Notes: generated by a model not told the origin, from the sequence alone. A stretch of DNA of 64,000 nt from Ascaris suum (GCA_013433145.1 CM024176.1:620001-684000), one strand, 5' to 3'; positions 42,635 through 55,945 are shown, numbered from the stretch's first letter. Program-made: numbers and translations.

Positions 42635-45600
42635 TTAGCAGTCGTCTCTGATTGTCTTGAGAAGTTTCATAAATGAAGTGCCACCAGTTCCGACGCCTGG
42701 ATTGTCGGCTTTTGCTGGAGCTACGATGTAGCTCGTCACCTGTAAAGTTTAGACTCGATTAAGCAATTAGATGGCAATTTGAAAATATTTTCAAAAATTC
42801 GAAAAAATTTTCATCATCTATCCTTTTTTGAAAATAATTAAAATTACATTTTCAAAATATCATGTTAATCCTGCGCATATATATACATATATATGATTAT
42901 TTCAATACTATGGTTTCGGTATGTTATTCAACCTTCTTGACATTATATTACTTAAAACATAAAAATATGCATGAACAGTCCGGAACTGAACTGAAAGCTA
43001 TATTGCAGCTGAGTTCATGCTAACATCTATAATAGCATTAGTCAGTACCACTTTAATATGTTCGCAACGGAAATGTCGTAGCGCTGCAACAGTTTCAGCA
43101 TATCCTGGTGCGTCGTTGAGATGTTCAACTTGAAGGGCACTCTGTCGAACCCATTTGATAAATTCTCGATGTTCAGGTGGCATATATTCCCACTGTTTCT
43201 CGAGATATTCACGTTCGGGCCCGCTATGTTCAACACCAAGAAATGCATCGTAGACATGCAAAGCTGAACTCTGTGCCGCAGAACCACCATTCAGAAATTG
43301 TGGTCCTCGCTCCTCTTCCCCTATAAATTCATTTCGTCTGAAATTTGGGACTTAACGGGTTGTTTTCTTTATATTCTCTTCCTTAGTCTACTTAACAGTT
43401 GCAGCATTGATTGAAAAAATGGACCTGATTTGGAATTGATATTTATAACCTTATTCGATTATATCCTTATTTCGAACTACACTAATATATTCCTTTAAAT
43501 GTGCTTACCTTTGTAAATGAGGTACTTATTATGGAGAAGGAAGGTCAAGACGTAGTCCAAGAACTTACCTTCAAGAATGATACCACCTTGCTGGACGAAA
43601 TCTCCTTGCGTGTAACCAGAAAGGAAATGTCGGAATCCATAGTAAAACACGTCCGGTGGTAGTCGTTCCTTCATTCGCTAAAATATGCAAACTTTTGAAA
43701 AGAGGGACAATTCAGTTGACCACGCTCTTTAATCATAGATGACTAAATTACAGCTGCAATTTAAACGAGAATAAGAAAAAAACGCATATTATATTTGCTA
43801 GATGAAATTCCATTCAATTTTTCAAGTGAATAGCATCAAGTTACAATTTCAATCACTACTCTGAACTTTTTCTTTCAAGTTTTAAGGCACAAGAATAGAA
43901 TATCAATGTTGCTAGTGTGGTGTTCTAGAATTAATTAAGAACGATATCACCTTTGATTTCCATATCTTCTACTCAATTCAATATATCCTTGACAGAAAAA
44001 ATTGATTCATCTTAATGAGTCGCCTTATTGTTGATAAAATTTAATCTGTTTACGTAACAATAGAACACAATTCAGAAATAAGCGATAAATGAGAAATAGC
44101 TAACTTGGAATGTTGCCGCTGCTGTGTTGAGTGAATATCGGATATCAGTGAGAGTATTCACCGAAAGATGACAGTTGAAGCATGCATCTGCGATCGCTAC
44201 TAATCCTCGTGCGAGTTCTGTTTCCATCTAGAAATATCTATTAGTGAATTAGTATGGATTCTATCTTATAAAAACAGCAGCATATAATAATGACATTGAG
44301 CGAGATGGTTTCATTGCACTACAAGAAAAGCAGTGTCCCGTTCATTCAAAAAAAAAAAAAACGAAAACAATTGCCGTTTGTACAAAGCGTTTGTTCTTAC
44401 AAATATATTTCTTGTTCGATTTGCTATATCAGTTTAGTCTAATTTATCGTTTCTCGTTAACCGCTATTTGAGGTTACAGATTGTCTAGAAAGTATTCTAC
44501 AATTAATAGACCAATACGATTTGGTAGAATTAAATACTTGTGCAGTAATAGTAAAGAACCACTCGTTGCCGGGATGATTGATGAAACGAAACGCGATCAA
44601 TGAGATATCCTCAGCACGGAAGCGACTATTCGGGTCCACTCCAGGTCTATAACGCCAATTTGCAAGACATGCCGATGCATGACATACGATCGGCTTTAGA
44701 CCAAGGCGATCGCTCACCGAAACCAATGGCATCGAGATTTGTGCCGGTATTGATAACCGCACCTGAACATTCACCTGGTGTTAGTACTACATTACCTTTG
44801 GGTAAAGCCTCAAAGGTTACTTGTGAGGGGAACAGTTAAGATGCACTATAAGTTTGGGTAAGGATAAGGGGATTGTTTACACTTCCAGTTTGCACTGATG
44901 AGGGAGAAAGTAAAACTTCAGTTTCCTCTGCAAACTTTTACTCCACATTCAGAAGAGATCTTCTCTACATAAATTCCACTCTATCGTCTCTTAGATCACT
45001 GACTCAAATATCTCCAATCTCTCGCTGTATTTATTCAACAGATATCACTTCTTTCCTTGTTTTGCGTTGAAGATTAATTTCTAATGAGAACTGCCAACTA
45101 AGTATCGTGGAATACTCTAATATGGCTAATGTCGGCTACTTACAGTATATATCAATAAATTTTTCATAAAACAACGTATAGAAAAGCAAATGAGGATAAA
45201 ATTAAGGAATGGGGGGGGGGGGGAGGAGGCATTAAACAGTATAACATCAAATATATAATCATGGAATTAAATAGGAACATAATAGCCAGCCTTATCTGTT
45301 CCCTTACTCCAGACGTGAGCTGCTGCCAGCGTGACAAGTAGCAAATGAGCTAATCGTAACTCGCGATCCGATTTCAATTGATCGGTGGCAATCACGGGTA
45401 ATGATGCGATCCTCTCATCGATGCTACCCGATTCAATTAGCGCTGGTAATTCGTCTAAAATTAATTTCTGCTAGAGCAAAATCCTAATGAAAATGAAAAA
45501 TTCTACGAAGTCTAATAATATGATGGAAGTTCATCCAGGAACTTTCAGATTTAACAAGCAATTTTATTGTCTCTATTTATCTTTCAAACTTTCATAATAA

Positions 45601-46112
45601 ATCGATTCGAGCTTATTCAGCTTTAATCGAGCTTTAATAATACCTGATCAGACAACGACCTCTCCTTATTATTTAATAAATTAGCCGATCAGTTGGAGCG
45701 ACCATTCATGCGCTATTCATCGATGATCTACTGAATTTTACATAAATGTCTTGGGAGAGAACTTCTTCCTCTGCGCTGATTCTATAGATGAAGCGAGAGT
45801 ATGGACTAAGAAAATAGAAAATTTACAGATTTTTCAGGTTAAACTCTCATTCTAATTAATCCATAAAAGTTAATTTAATTTTAACGAGCAGTTATTTCTA
45901 GCCGATATTTTCAACAATAATACTGATAGACATTATGGGCAAAAATTAACGCATGCAATACTAGAGAAAGTGAATATCAAGAGCAAACCAACGATTGAAT
46001 GCCACGGTTGAAAAGCGTTTGGTAGTTGTGTTAATGGATTCGATAGCAGAAAGCCCAATTTCGCATCCACATGAAATTGCCGTAGAATATCTTCCAATTT
46101 TCGTGCAACCAT
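42635..46112 (-). CDS. Indoleamine 2,3-dioxygenase (IDO family), complete, seven exons, 381 aa
   Basis: A heme enzyme that opens the indole ring of tryptophan to N-formylkynurenine, the first step of the kynurenine pathway, in the cytosol. Exons 46112-45993, 45470-45279, 44762-44538, 44227-44105, 43677-43569, 43320-43049 and 42739-42635 join in phase from ATG to TAA. Five of the six introns are phase 0. Family marks, in order: GFLLSNPLTQLP near the N-terminus (19-30), HASACLANW, F231 and R236 in FYYGFRHFLSG (match human F226 and R231), GGSAAQSS (268-275), YMPPEHR, proximal heme ligand H344 in FRCEHIKV (human H346), and GTGGTSFM (364-371). The length is normal for IDO. All catalytic landmarks are intact, so it should be active. 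It is not TDO, whose motifs differ. I am very sure of the family, slightly less of the exact start. Confidence 0.95.
45211..45223. repeat. G homopolymer
   Basis: Thirteen G in a row, inside the IDO intron between 45279 and 44762. Similar C runs occur at about 37305-37318 and 47848-47860. Such runs are prone to length error in sequencing. Confidence 0.85.
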
Positions 46113-49069
46113 TGATAGTCACTCACCGTTCGTCAGTGAACGATACGAATGAAGTGGCAATTTAACCTGTCGCTCACTTTACACAAACCGCCATCGTCAT
46201 TTACGCGTTGCCACCACTTCAACATCGAATTTCGCCTATAACAGAGCATTGCATTTTTCATTTATGAGTCGAAACAAAATTTCTACTTTTAATAGGAATT
46301 TCAGAGATAATTTGAAGGAACAGACATGAAAAGACCGAAATAGACAAGGAAATACAATAAAGGTTTATTAATAAATTTATCAATAAATACAAAGAGGGTT
46401 TATAAATACAAAAATTTCTCCAACGAAATTTCTCAGAATATTTGCATTCATTTAGTTTATGCTAATAACCATCATATCCCGTACTTCTGACAGTTAAATT
46501 AAAGTTTATTATCTTTTCTAGTGCAATTCATACGGAGTACCTAACTATTGCATTCAGTTGATTCATGCATTCTTTCATCCATCTTCTATGTACTCTAGTA
46601 TCTGTCTTTATCTCTATCGTTCTCTACAAAGAACATAATATTTTTCTAAAATTCTCAACTTTGCATTACTTTTATAAACAATAGCATTTAATTAATATAA
46701 TTTGGTCGCTTTTCTCTTATTTTCTACTACATGACATAAGCGCCATATTACCTGATATACATAATAACAAATGATATGAGTGCATTTTTCAATAAAGAAA
46801 CTTCATTGATGTTATCAGTGTTATTCAGTCAACATGCAAAGATCCTTTTCAGCTCTTATTCGCCCATTGAACTTATGCGATTCAACTCACTACGAATAAA
46901 AGATTTCGAGAAAGTAGCGCAACTGTCCACATCGTCTATCCAGCCATATGCTTGATTAGTGGGGTGCTTTTTATATCAGTGGGCCGTTTAAAATTGACCT
47001 CTATTTTGATTATATGTAGTTCTAATGGAAAAAGTTTTTTTGAATATGACTATACGGATGAATTAGCTAGTAGGAACGATGCATTAGCATTATAAAACAG
47101 TTCATTAATAGGTGCTTGAAGTTATTTTAGAAACGGTCGCTTCAAGTGCGGTTGCTTCATCAACTGCATGGCACTCGGATTTGTTGTTGGTTGTATGTTA
47201 GCACTTTTTTTTTACTCGTTTTAATAAATAAATTCAGTGCTCGTCGAAATCTACTTTTACCATACGAAGTTTTTTCTTTCCCACAGAGACGAATTGATGA
47301 TTTATGGACTAAGTGATAGATATCTAAATCCGAAGAAACTGAGGCTAATAACGAACAAATAAATGAGTCAGATTTGATAGGATTTTTTAAATGATGCTTA
47401 ATGTCTAGAAATGAAGACATTTGGGTGAACATAGACTTTCTAATGTTGGACAGTTAAGCCGGGGGCAAGAGTGAGATTCACGACAATCCGAGATAAGCTT
47501 CGCGCATTATATCTCTGCCATCCAATTTTGTGATGAGTTTAAAGTGTGCGAAATAGCTGTTTTAACGGTACAAAATATATAGCCACATCTTATATACTTT
47601 CAGCTTATCTGAACGTGACAAATATATTGAGCTACTCCTATTCCAATTGAAAAAATATTGTCGAAATTACTAAGAATCAATGAAAAAATGATAAATTTAT
47701 GGTAGCATAACAAAAGTCTTACCACGCAGTGGGATCCCGAATGTCGGTAGTGAAGCGCAGAAATCTTGACCTCACAGACATTCTTCGTTTTTTCGAAATC
47801 CAGTGCGATACTGAGATGCAAGCAGGAGATCTCGTCAGTGAGCTCAACCCCCCCCCCCCCTGCTTGCTTCTGCGTTGGATAGATATCCATAAAATATGAT
47901 GCTGTTCATGTGCCACACTCGTATTAATTAAGCACCTTTAAAGCAAAACTAAAGCTAAGGCCGTTTGTTTGTTGGTAATTCAACATAGCTTCAGCTGATA
48001 GTGATTTGAACATATATTGTCCCATAATGCAGATAATATATCAATAATCGAGTTATCACTGAGATGTGCATTATGCTTATCGAGTCTCACCATTAGCACT
48101 ATTTGTGTTTTCTATATGTTCAAGGTAATGCTTATTGCCATCTTAATTTTCGTTTACATTGCGAAATTCTCCCATTCTATTCCTCTCACAAATTAAAAAA
48201 AATCGAAACTCCTCTTTTATTTTCTTTCCACCATTATCGCTTTTTTTTATTTTGAGTTGTTGACTCGAAAAACTTTAACAGACTTTGTCATTTATCACTA
48301 AAGAAGTTTGCTTGATGACCATAGGAAGTAAGCGATCAGAACATAACGATGCACAATGCAAATATTTCGATAGGAACTTAAATCCCGAAACCATATGCAT
48401 TATCCTAATAGCGAAAAAATTAGGGCAACAAAAACGACTGTTAACACAACAAAGAAACTCAAGTTTATCAAAAATATGCACGATCGGCTACTATGAATTA
48501 ACAGTTAGGTGTTTCCCGATTCGTGTGTGATCTTCTAGACGTTGTTTTCTATTATTTATTATTACTATTGCATACTCTCATTACGTATTAGTGTTCCGAT
48601 TTAAGGCGGTCACACCACGAACAACTCCGAAGCAATTCAATAATAATCGTTAGTTATTTCATGCTCCATCATTCGATATATATCATTCATTTCGAGACAA
48701 TTTTCAGTCCGCCAATTGAATGCTAATAGAAGTGAATATCTTCGGTGCTAGTTTCCTTTCATCAAAGAAGGCTTCAAGTGGCACTTATGTAGAAAGCTAA
48801 TTTCAATGATTCAAGTGCAAGCCTCATCTTTTCATATTCTTATTTTTTGTTGATATCATAAATACGATTCAGCGATCGAATACGATTTTGAGTATAAAGC
48901 AGTTGAAAAGAATTAAATTTGAAATTTCAATAATTAAGCAACTATATAAAAAAATTCGCAATATTTTGTTTCGTATTTAAATTCAATAATCTATGGCGAA
49001 GACCTAAATAGTCAAAATCAAACTACTATACCGCCCATAGAAAGTGAGAATATATACATAAAGGTAATA
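46113..49069. other. Region between IDO and the 49-kb gene; one possible minus-strand exon
   Basis: Mostly AT-rich DNA. On the minus strand, 47344-47261 has a TTATTAG acceptor and a G|GTAAAA donor and reads SVSSDLDIYHLVHKSS followed by IRLCGKEKTSYG. It may connect to an open stretch ending at a GTAAGA donor near 47726. No family is recognisable and no start or stop could be placed, so it is not called as a gene. A C run lies near 47848-47860. Confidence 0.35.
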
Positions 49070-52000
49070 ATGGTGCGCAAAATTACAGAAAATTGTATGA
49101 GGGTACCGATAAGCGATATAGCGAATGCGTCTCGCAAAACGCCATCGTTTCGTTCACGTTCACCATCCATTCGACCCGTATTTAAAGATATGCGAAATTA
49201 TGAATTAGACGTACAGCATATTGTTCACGGATTACTTAAACGAGCACGTGAGGAACGAGATGATCCGAAATTCGCCGGTAGACAAAAATCAAGAGCTGAA
49301 GAATGTCCCGATTTGCTTACAGCAACCTCAATAGAAAGTGAACTTCAGTCAGAGGTTAGTTCGATTTGTTATATAAATTCTAAATTTTACAAACATAAAA
49401 TTCGTTTATAAACGAAACATTCACTAAAAATAAAGTAACTCATAGAGTTTACTTCATAGTTTACTCGATAGGAAACGAAAAGTATCAAGACAACTTCTCT
49501 CGAAAAGTATGGAAAATATATCTAGCAAAAATTCATTGGAAGGCTGACTACTTCCCCCGAAAATATTCATATTTTATGTGTAAAGGTTTTGTGTTTGCAA
49601 CTTTCGCCTTACAAGATGCAACTTTCGCCTTATAACTATTCGTCAAAAAGCCTCAAATTATATTATATTTCAGGAAGACTTTGAACGAGAGATTAATATC
49701 GATCCGGATAATGCGTAAGTTGTCACTCGTTTCATAGATAAGTTTCGTATATTTTTTCGGGATCCTTCCCACAAAAGTTAACTTCAAAAAGGATCAGTTC
49801 CCTCTGTAATTCAAAGTAGTTATTCATTTGTATATTTATCGAATCCATTTCTTTGTTCCTTTTATTTCACTTTCGCTCTTCTATTTACCCTTTATCTATT
49901 TTATCCAGAATTTCTATCGGATAGCTAAAGCACGTACTATCACCACTTTTCCGTCTTTTCCGTTCCGAAAATCGTTTGCCGGAAATGCATCAACTTATAC
50001 TGTTTTGGATCTCATGTTCCAGTACATATTGTGCAACTTCTTTGTAGGTCAACGTCAGTAGAAAATGCGATTGATAGGATGGAGAACATCACCGACCGAC
50101 CAAGCTCACGCTCCTTTACGGTGATTGTTCCAATATTCTCACTTATTTCATTTCCTTCTCAATCTAAAACGCAGTTTTTCGAGTTCTCACAAACTTTCAA
50201 ATGGAACGTTACTATGATATAAGTCTCAACAGCCTAAGTTGTTCCTGCAAAAAAAGCGGTTAACGTCATATGTCATAGACAACTCTTTTAATCTAGCTCA
50301 CACTTAGACCTTAACATTTTTTGATGACCAGTGAAAACTTTTATCAATAGACGGAAACGAACCCATGACCCTTCGCTTGCCGGACGATTGTTCTACCATT
50401 CTAGCCACCTGCAAATAAAACTTCAGCTTCCATCAATAAACACTGGAAATTCGTTAATATCACATGAGGACAGCATTTGCGAACGATGTATATAGTGCCT
50501 ATCTCGATATCCAGCGCATATCCGCATATCCAGGAGTTTAGAAGGCTTTTTTTAATAGAGTAGTACATGTTGAAAACTAGGCTATAGCCTATTATTGCTA
50601 GTTATTCTTGAATTAAGGATGTACTCGTAGAGTCCGTAAACGTTGAAATGTACGATGATACCCTAAAATTACTGCGATTGTATAAAGTAATTGCCCAAAA
50701 TTCTATTTCGGTTCTATTTATTAAGTCCTCAATTACTACTAGAATAAAAGGATTACTGCATCAAAGATGAGAAGTATTGTTCCAGGTACATCGGAGTACA
50801 AGTGGTCAATGTTATCCAAGCGCACGTACCGTAGAATCGGTCTATATATCACCTTTAATGCAAAATGAAGTAGAACTTCATCCAGAGGAACAGGTTGCGA
50901 ACTCGTTGCAATAAAAACAAAGAATTCACTTATCGACAATGAAAATATATTACATTTGGATGCTAAATAAGTTGAGCAATAAAATGTTTAGCTGTTGAAT
51001 GTCCTTAATAATCTTGACTCCGCGAGTAATTCATAAACAAACAAAATTCATGTGAAAATATTCTTCGATATGATGAACTTCTCGTACCTTTGCAAAATCG
51101 CCCTCACTTTCGAAGATGAGATGACCTCCATTTCTAAAAGTCGTCCCATAGGCTTTCCTTATATTGAGAGTTGGGAGAGGGGCGGACAGAGAGATGGAGA
51201 GAAATCTTTTTAATCAGAATAAGGAAAAATTGGCAAGAGGGAAAGTGCACATCATTGTGAAAACTGATGGAAAGTCAAAAATAGATGCGGAAAAAATTTG
51301 CATAAAAAGAGATGAAAGATAGAACGTGGAGTGAAATAGAGGAATGTATGTAAAGAAAGAAACAATTCACGAATCAATAAAGGTCGGTGAAGTGATGGAG
51401 ATGTTGATATGCATTCAATTTGTTACTTGTGGTCTCGATCTTCCGGAAAGTTGACAGCACCACAAATCCGGAAGTTAAATGCGGAAATAATTCATCTGAA
51501 GTGAACTGAGAGAACCTGTTTATGCTCAGTACCTACTTCTAGAGAAGATCAACGAGAAGAATCAATATAGAGTTGAGGGAAACTAACGAATCGGAAGGAA
51601 TTGGATTCGAATGGTGGTCGAATACCTCATAGAAGGCGGTATTTTCAAGAAAAAGTAGCGCAACATTGAGCAGATTAAACGATTTGCGGCGTTATGTTTC
51701 TTGAAGAAGAAACCACTGCACCATTTTGATCGAAAACATAGTCGCTCTATACCGCATTAGAGAGTCGCTCGCCGCCGGAGAGGGCAATCCTCAACGTAAA
51801 CATAGAACCTTCGGTGGCATCCAGCTCATCACCCACCGTCAATATTCTCGTCGTTTGCACTCTTCCGCTTCATCCTAACACTCAAAAATAAACTTTTCCA
51901 GCATTTCTTCACACTGCAGCATTTCATGAAGGGAAACACCCATGTGAATTGATGTACCATTCAGTCGATATGGAACTCTAGGATGTTATTGGCTGTTTAT

Positions 52001-52677
52001 AGAAAACAAGCCTTCCTATAAAAATTACAATGTATTAATCTATACTGAATACTTTAATGATCTATCATTAAATAGTTCGATCAAGAAAATTTAGAAATCC
52101 TTTACGGGGAAGGAGGAAATGAAGCAAACTCCTACAAGATACAGTTAAATACATTAATTTGCCATCTATTCTGATTGAATTGTTCGCTTGAAATACCCGT
52201 CAACATATTCAAATTTTCATTCGTAATGTGTCATACCTTAAAAGCAGGTATAGAAACAAATGACCAGTTTCTGCGACATGCACTTCTTCAATGCATAATT
52301 TCCTTTGTCAGTTTCGGCGAACATATAATGAATGTGGAACGTAACGCAAATGTAACGCAAAGGTTACTATTAGGAAGATGAATGAACCATAATGATGAGC
52401 AAAAAGTTCAAAACTTAAGGAAAGTGGGCCAGGTAAATCAAGGTTAACTCATATTTACCTTGATGAATTTAACCTTAGTGATTTCCATATTTGTACGATA
52501 TGTTTGTTGTGTTTATGAATATTCTCACAGGTTAAGCGGTCTGGGAGAACGCTCGACAGATTGTGTCGCACTCCTTTTGCTCTCACTGCTAATCCAGCTT
52601 TGGCTACTGTCCACAATTATGCGCAAATATTTGTGACCGGATGTGATCCTTCGCACTCCTCCTTTTTGCACATCTAA
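49070..52677 (+). CDS. Unrecognised gene, three clear exons and a possible last exon
   Basis: Exons 49070-49354 (ATG; donor GAG|GTTAGT), 49674-49714 (acceptor TATTTCAG, donor GC|GTAAGT) and 50048-50120 (acceptor TTTGTAG, donor ACG|GTGATT) join in phase. Together they read about 133 hydrophilic residues. An early S/R/P-rich stretch (FRSRSPSIRP) is followed by a helical, charged segment (YELDVQHIVHGLLKRAREER), then acidic DFEREINIDPDNA and DRMENITDRPSSRSF. An in-phase candidate last exon, 52531-52677, starts after ATTCTCACAG with VKRSGRTLDRLCRTPFALTA and ends in TAA. Further exons between 50.1 and 52.5 kb cannot be excluded. No signal peptide, membrane segment or known domain is visible. It is probably intracellular with a disordered N-terminus. 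It lies on the same strand 1 kb upstream of the Pax gene and could even be separate from the 52.5-kb exon. Confidence 0.5.
50350..50410 (-). repeat. tRNA-like sequence, possible tRNA-derived SINE or tRNA pseudogene
   Basis: On the minus strand it starts TGGCTAGAATGGTAGAAC, like a tRNA A box, and ends with GGTTCGTTTCC. The latter matches the B-box consensus GGTTCGANTCC at 10 of 11 positions, at tRNA-like spacing. The flanks do not form a 7-bp acceptor stem, so it is not a functional tRNA. It lies in an intron or intergenic stretch after exon 50048-50120. Confidence 0.4.
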
Positions 52678-52823
52678 CAATTCGCTCTTTAACAGCTGAC
52701 TTAAATACACTACTAAGGTGCATCAAAAGTACAGTTAGTACAGTTGTACTTTGCCTGTATAATTAGTACAGTTTATCTGTACAATCTTAAAGTATAATCA
52801 CTCTTTTTGCAATACAATAATGC

Positions 52824-53681
52824 ATGCAAGAGACCTATTTACTTAATTGCAACGGTAACTGCAAAGTTAGTCGTCGGTTATTTAGCCACTTTTGCAACGA
52901 GCTAACTATAGGTGATCGACTATACGAAAAACTTCAAGAGTCACACTCGCAAATGCAAATGCAACGATCCAGGTCTTCATGCATCTATCGGCTAAATTTT
53001 GCACTAAAATTCGCATGTACCGTATTATTAGCAATATAAAATTTCATCATTCAAATGATATCACTAAATCACCGACCGGTACAAGACACTCAAATACCCT
53101 CATTACACCGTTGATTAGACAATAACGAACTACTGCAAGAAGAACAAAGGAAACACTGTATTTTATTCGATTCTCCTCGATAGAGGCGACAGTTGAAGAG
53201 AAGCATAAAATATAAAGCAGAATGAACAGAATGAAGGAGAGCTCTGAGTTGTTGTATCTGTAGTCTACTATACAGGAGTGTAAAAAATAGCCCTCAAGTA
53301 GGTAAATTTAATAATTGAGACGATGTAAGATCGATCTAGCAGATATTATAGGCAATCCTCTCGTGTTTAACAACGTGTGTTAATGCTAGTCGTCTTTATT
53401 TCATCGGACATGAGGAGGTGAAATATTCAAGGGAAACGATGTTTGTGAGTGTTTACTTTCTGTGAGAGTCACTTCCCTCTACGAAGTCGAGTGTGGAAAC
53501 GTTCAGAGCGAGAGTAGAGATGCAAACAGACAACCTTTCTCTCGGTGTATCGTGAATCGGATTCACCTTCACGTAGGTAAACTATCGACCAATCATCACA
53601 CACATGGGCGTGGCAATGTGAAAGGAAACGGTAGCTACGAAATGACTCTACAACGATTAAACAACAAGTCATAGTAGAAGA
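52824..53681 (+). promoter_or_regulatory. Presumed upstream and 5' leader region of the Pax1/9 gene
   Basis: It lies between the preceding candidate exon and the Pax start codon at 53682. No TATA box stands out. An open frame with ATG at 52824 (about 71 codons) and another ending just before the Pax ATG are not supported as genes. Transcription start cannot be placed from sequence alone. Confidence 0.25.
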
Positions 53682-55945
53682 ATGTTGTCGTCTTGGGGTA
53701 GTCTTGGCGAGAGTTCACGAACTACGACCGCTCAGTCGTTGTGGATTAACGCCAACCAAGCTCTAACATATACGTCTCGCCAGTCGGGTACGTCTTGTAC
53801 TCTTTTAAATCTTCTGAAAATGCTATCTTCAAGTCATTCGGAAGCTAGAGTGCGTGAACATCGACGAAAGTGTTGCTCTATTTTTCTTCACTAATAAAAT
53901 CGTTGCTTTCTTGTCCAATCTTTTTGCTAGCAGTAATACTGAACTTTTCAAGGATTCTTTAAGAGAAAAACTTCATCTCTCTACTATCTTTGTTGCAGTT
54001 GAAGTATAATTTTGTTTACTGCTATTTATATCCATCCATAATATATCAGATTTCACTATTTGTCATTACAAAAAATTTCTCATATATCGCGATGATATTT
54101 AATTCAATTATTATTTGCGATAATCACCAGCAGAAAATATCCTTATTTAGAAAATAGCTGTGGCGAGATGAATCAGCTAGGTGGTGTATTCGTTAATGGA
54201 CGTCCATTACCGATCACACTTCGTATGAAAATCGTTGAACTCGCTCATCATGGTGTACGACCATGTGATATATCAAGACAGCTGAGAATATCGCATGGAT
54301 GTGTCAGCAAGATCTTAAATCGTTACACCGAATCAGGAACCATTATGCCAGGTGCCATCGGAGGTAGTAAACCACGTGTCACAACTCCCAAGGTGTTGTT
54401 CGTACTTCTTTAAATCAATCGTTTATCGTTAAAAACTATTCGTTATTGTAAAATGCAATTTTGGTGATTTTTTTTTTAAACAAGCGCTGCTAAGTTTAAT
54501 CGACACTCTGTCTTGGTGAACTCTTTGTAATGCCGAATGCTTGATGCCGTCGTTCCATTCACCTGACATTTATGGTGTTCAGATATGTGACCAATATCAT
54601 TCAAAGTAATCTCAGCCGTTATGCCACCGGAAAGTCATTACAATCTTCTGTAGCGAAATTGTAGACGATTTTCCAGAAAGTCGTACAAAAAATAGCTCAT
54701 ATGAACAGCATATCTGTCTAAACGCTTGATTGGTTATTCTGTTGTCTACCTACACTATAGACTTGATACGCCTAGCTTAAGGTATTGCACAAAACTATCA
54801 AAGTGCATGCATAATTATTTGTCCACTCTCGTGCTATTTTCCCATAACCGCTCTCAGTGGGTTTGAAGCACTTTATTTGCCAAACATAGAGCTCCCCACC
54901 CTCGCTCATCTCCCCCATTCTTTGATTGGAGGAGGTCGAGGATGAGGGTGTATTCTGCCTAACTCTTCTCGCTCCTCCATCCTTTGGGGAATCATTACTG
55001 CGTTAACCTCTTGAAAGTGTGAATTTATTTCTCTCGAACATCATTTGCAATGAGGGATGCATTCGCGCACAATGGGATTCCCTTCATAGATATTTTCCTA
55101 TAACTTCCAGTAAGTGAAATGTCAACTGCGAATGAAGTACAGTGAAGTTAGTCCCACATAAATCCGGATACTGAATTAATCCCAAAAAGACATCCGGATA
55201 AGTACCACATGAGATACATAATCAAAAATTGCTCAGGTTGTTCATCACATCCGGATATTGAAATCTCGTGATCCGGGTATGTTCGCATGGGAGATTCGAG
55301 ATCGTCTCATTCAGGATAATATCTGCGACAAGTACAACGTGCCATCAGTGAGCTCAATATCAAGGATTCTAAGAACTAGAGCACCACTCGCTACTACCAG
55401 TATGTTTTTGCATTACAGTGGAAATGTTTCCGACATTTGTGTTTCCCTAATAAATGATTAGGTTTAAATAACCTAAAGGTACTGATTTTATCTTACTGTG
55501 TACTTAAGTGCTTTTCTTCTAAGTGCCTTGTGTATCCTTGCAATGAAAATGCAATTTATCCTTGGATTTTTTTACCTTGTATATCCTTGGGTTCTCGACC
55601 TCTGTTTATTATTACGTTAGCATCTTTATTACATTTATTATAATATCCTCGGCCATATCGTTCGATATCTTTTGCATTTTATGTGTCATTGCATCCAAAT
55701 AACACCACAACAGTGATTCAGCACATTCGACAACCGATGTGATGCCAATGATGACTCCATTACCTCCAGCAACAGCTTTAACTCCGACGGTATCCTCCTC
55801 TCCTATGCTTGCTTATTTCACCTATCCATACGCTCTTACTGGAGATCATCGAGCGACTCCAAAGTGGAGCGTCTCAGCCACCGCCGACTCCGCATTCGGT
55901 CTGGATTTGTTTTTTATTCACAAACCACCCTACTTGGACCAATAA
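53682..55945 (+). CDS. pax-1: Pax1/9-class paired-box transcription factor (C-terminal exon end uncertain)
   Basis: A DNA-binding developmental regulator. Exons 53682-53787, 54151-54392, 55237-55399 and 55722 onward join in phase (1, 0, 1). The start ATG opens [18 protein letters not shown]. The paired domain (about residues 40-165) reads [44 protein letters not shown] and [13 protein letters not shown]. The words [14 protein letters not shown] and [11 protein letters not shown] are typical of Pax1/9 (pox meso, nematode pax-1) rather than Pax2/5/8 or Pax6. The usual Val before NQLGG is Met here. No homeodomain follows, as in Pax1/9. The last exon reads a P/T/S/M-rich tail with [13 protein letters not shown] and can run to a TAA at 55945. 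A second frame in the same stretch is equally protein-like ([18 protein letters not shown]), so another splice inside it is possible. Confidence 0.92.

Noticed and set aside
44600..44839. Plus-strand open frame of 79 codons over an IDO exon
   Set aside because: It is the antisense shadow of IDO exon 44762-44538, which is supported by family motifs.
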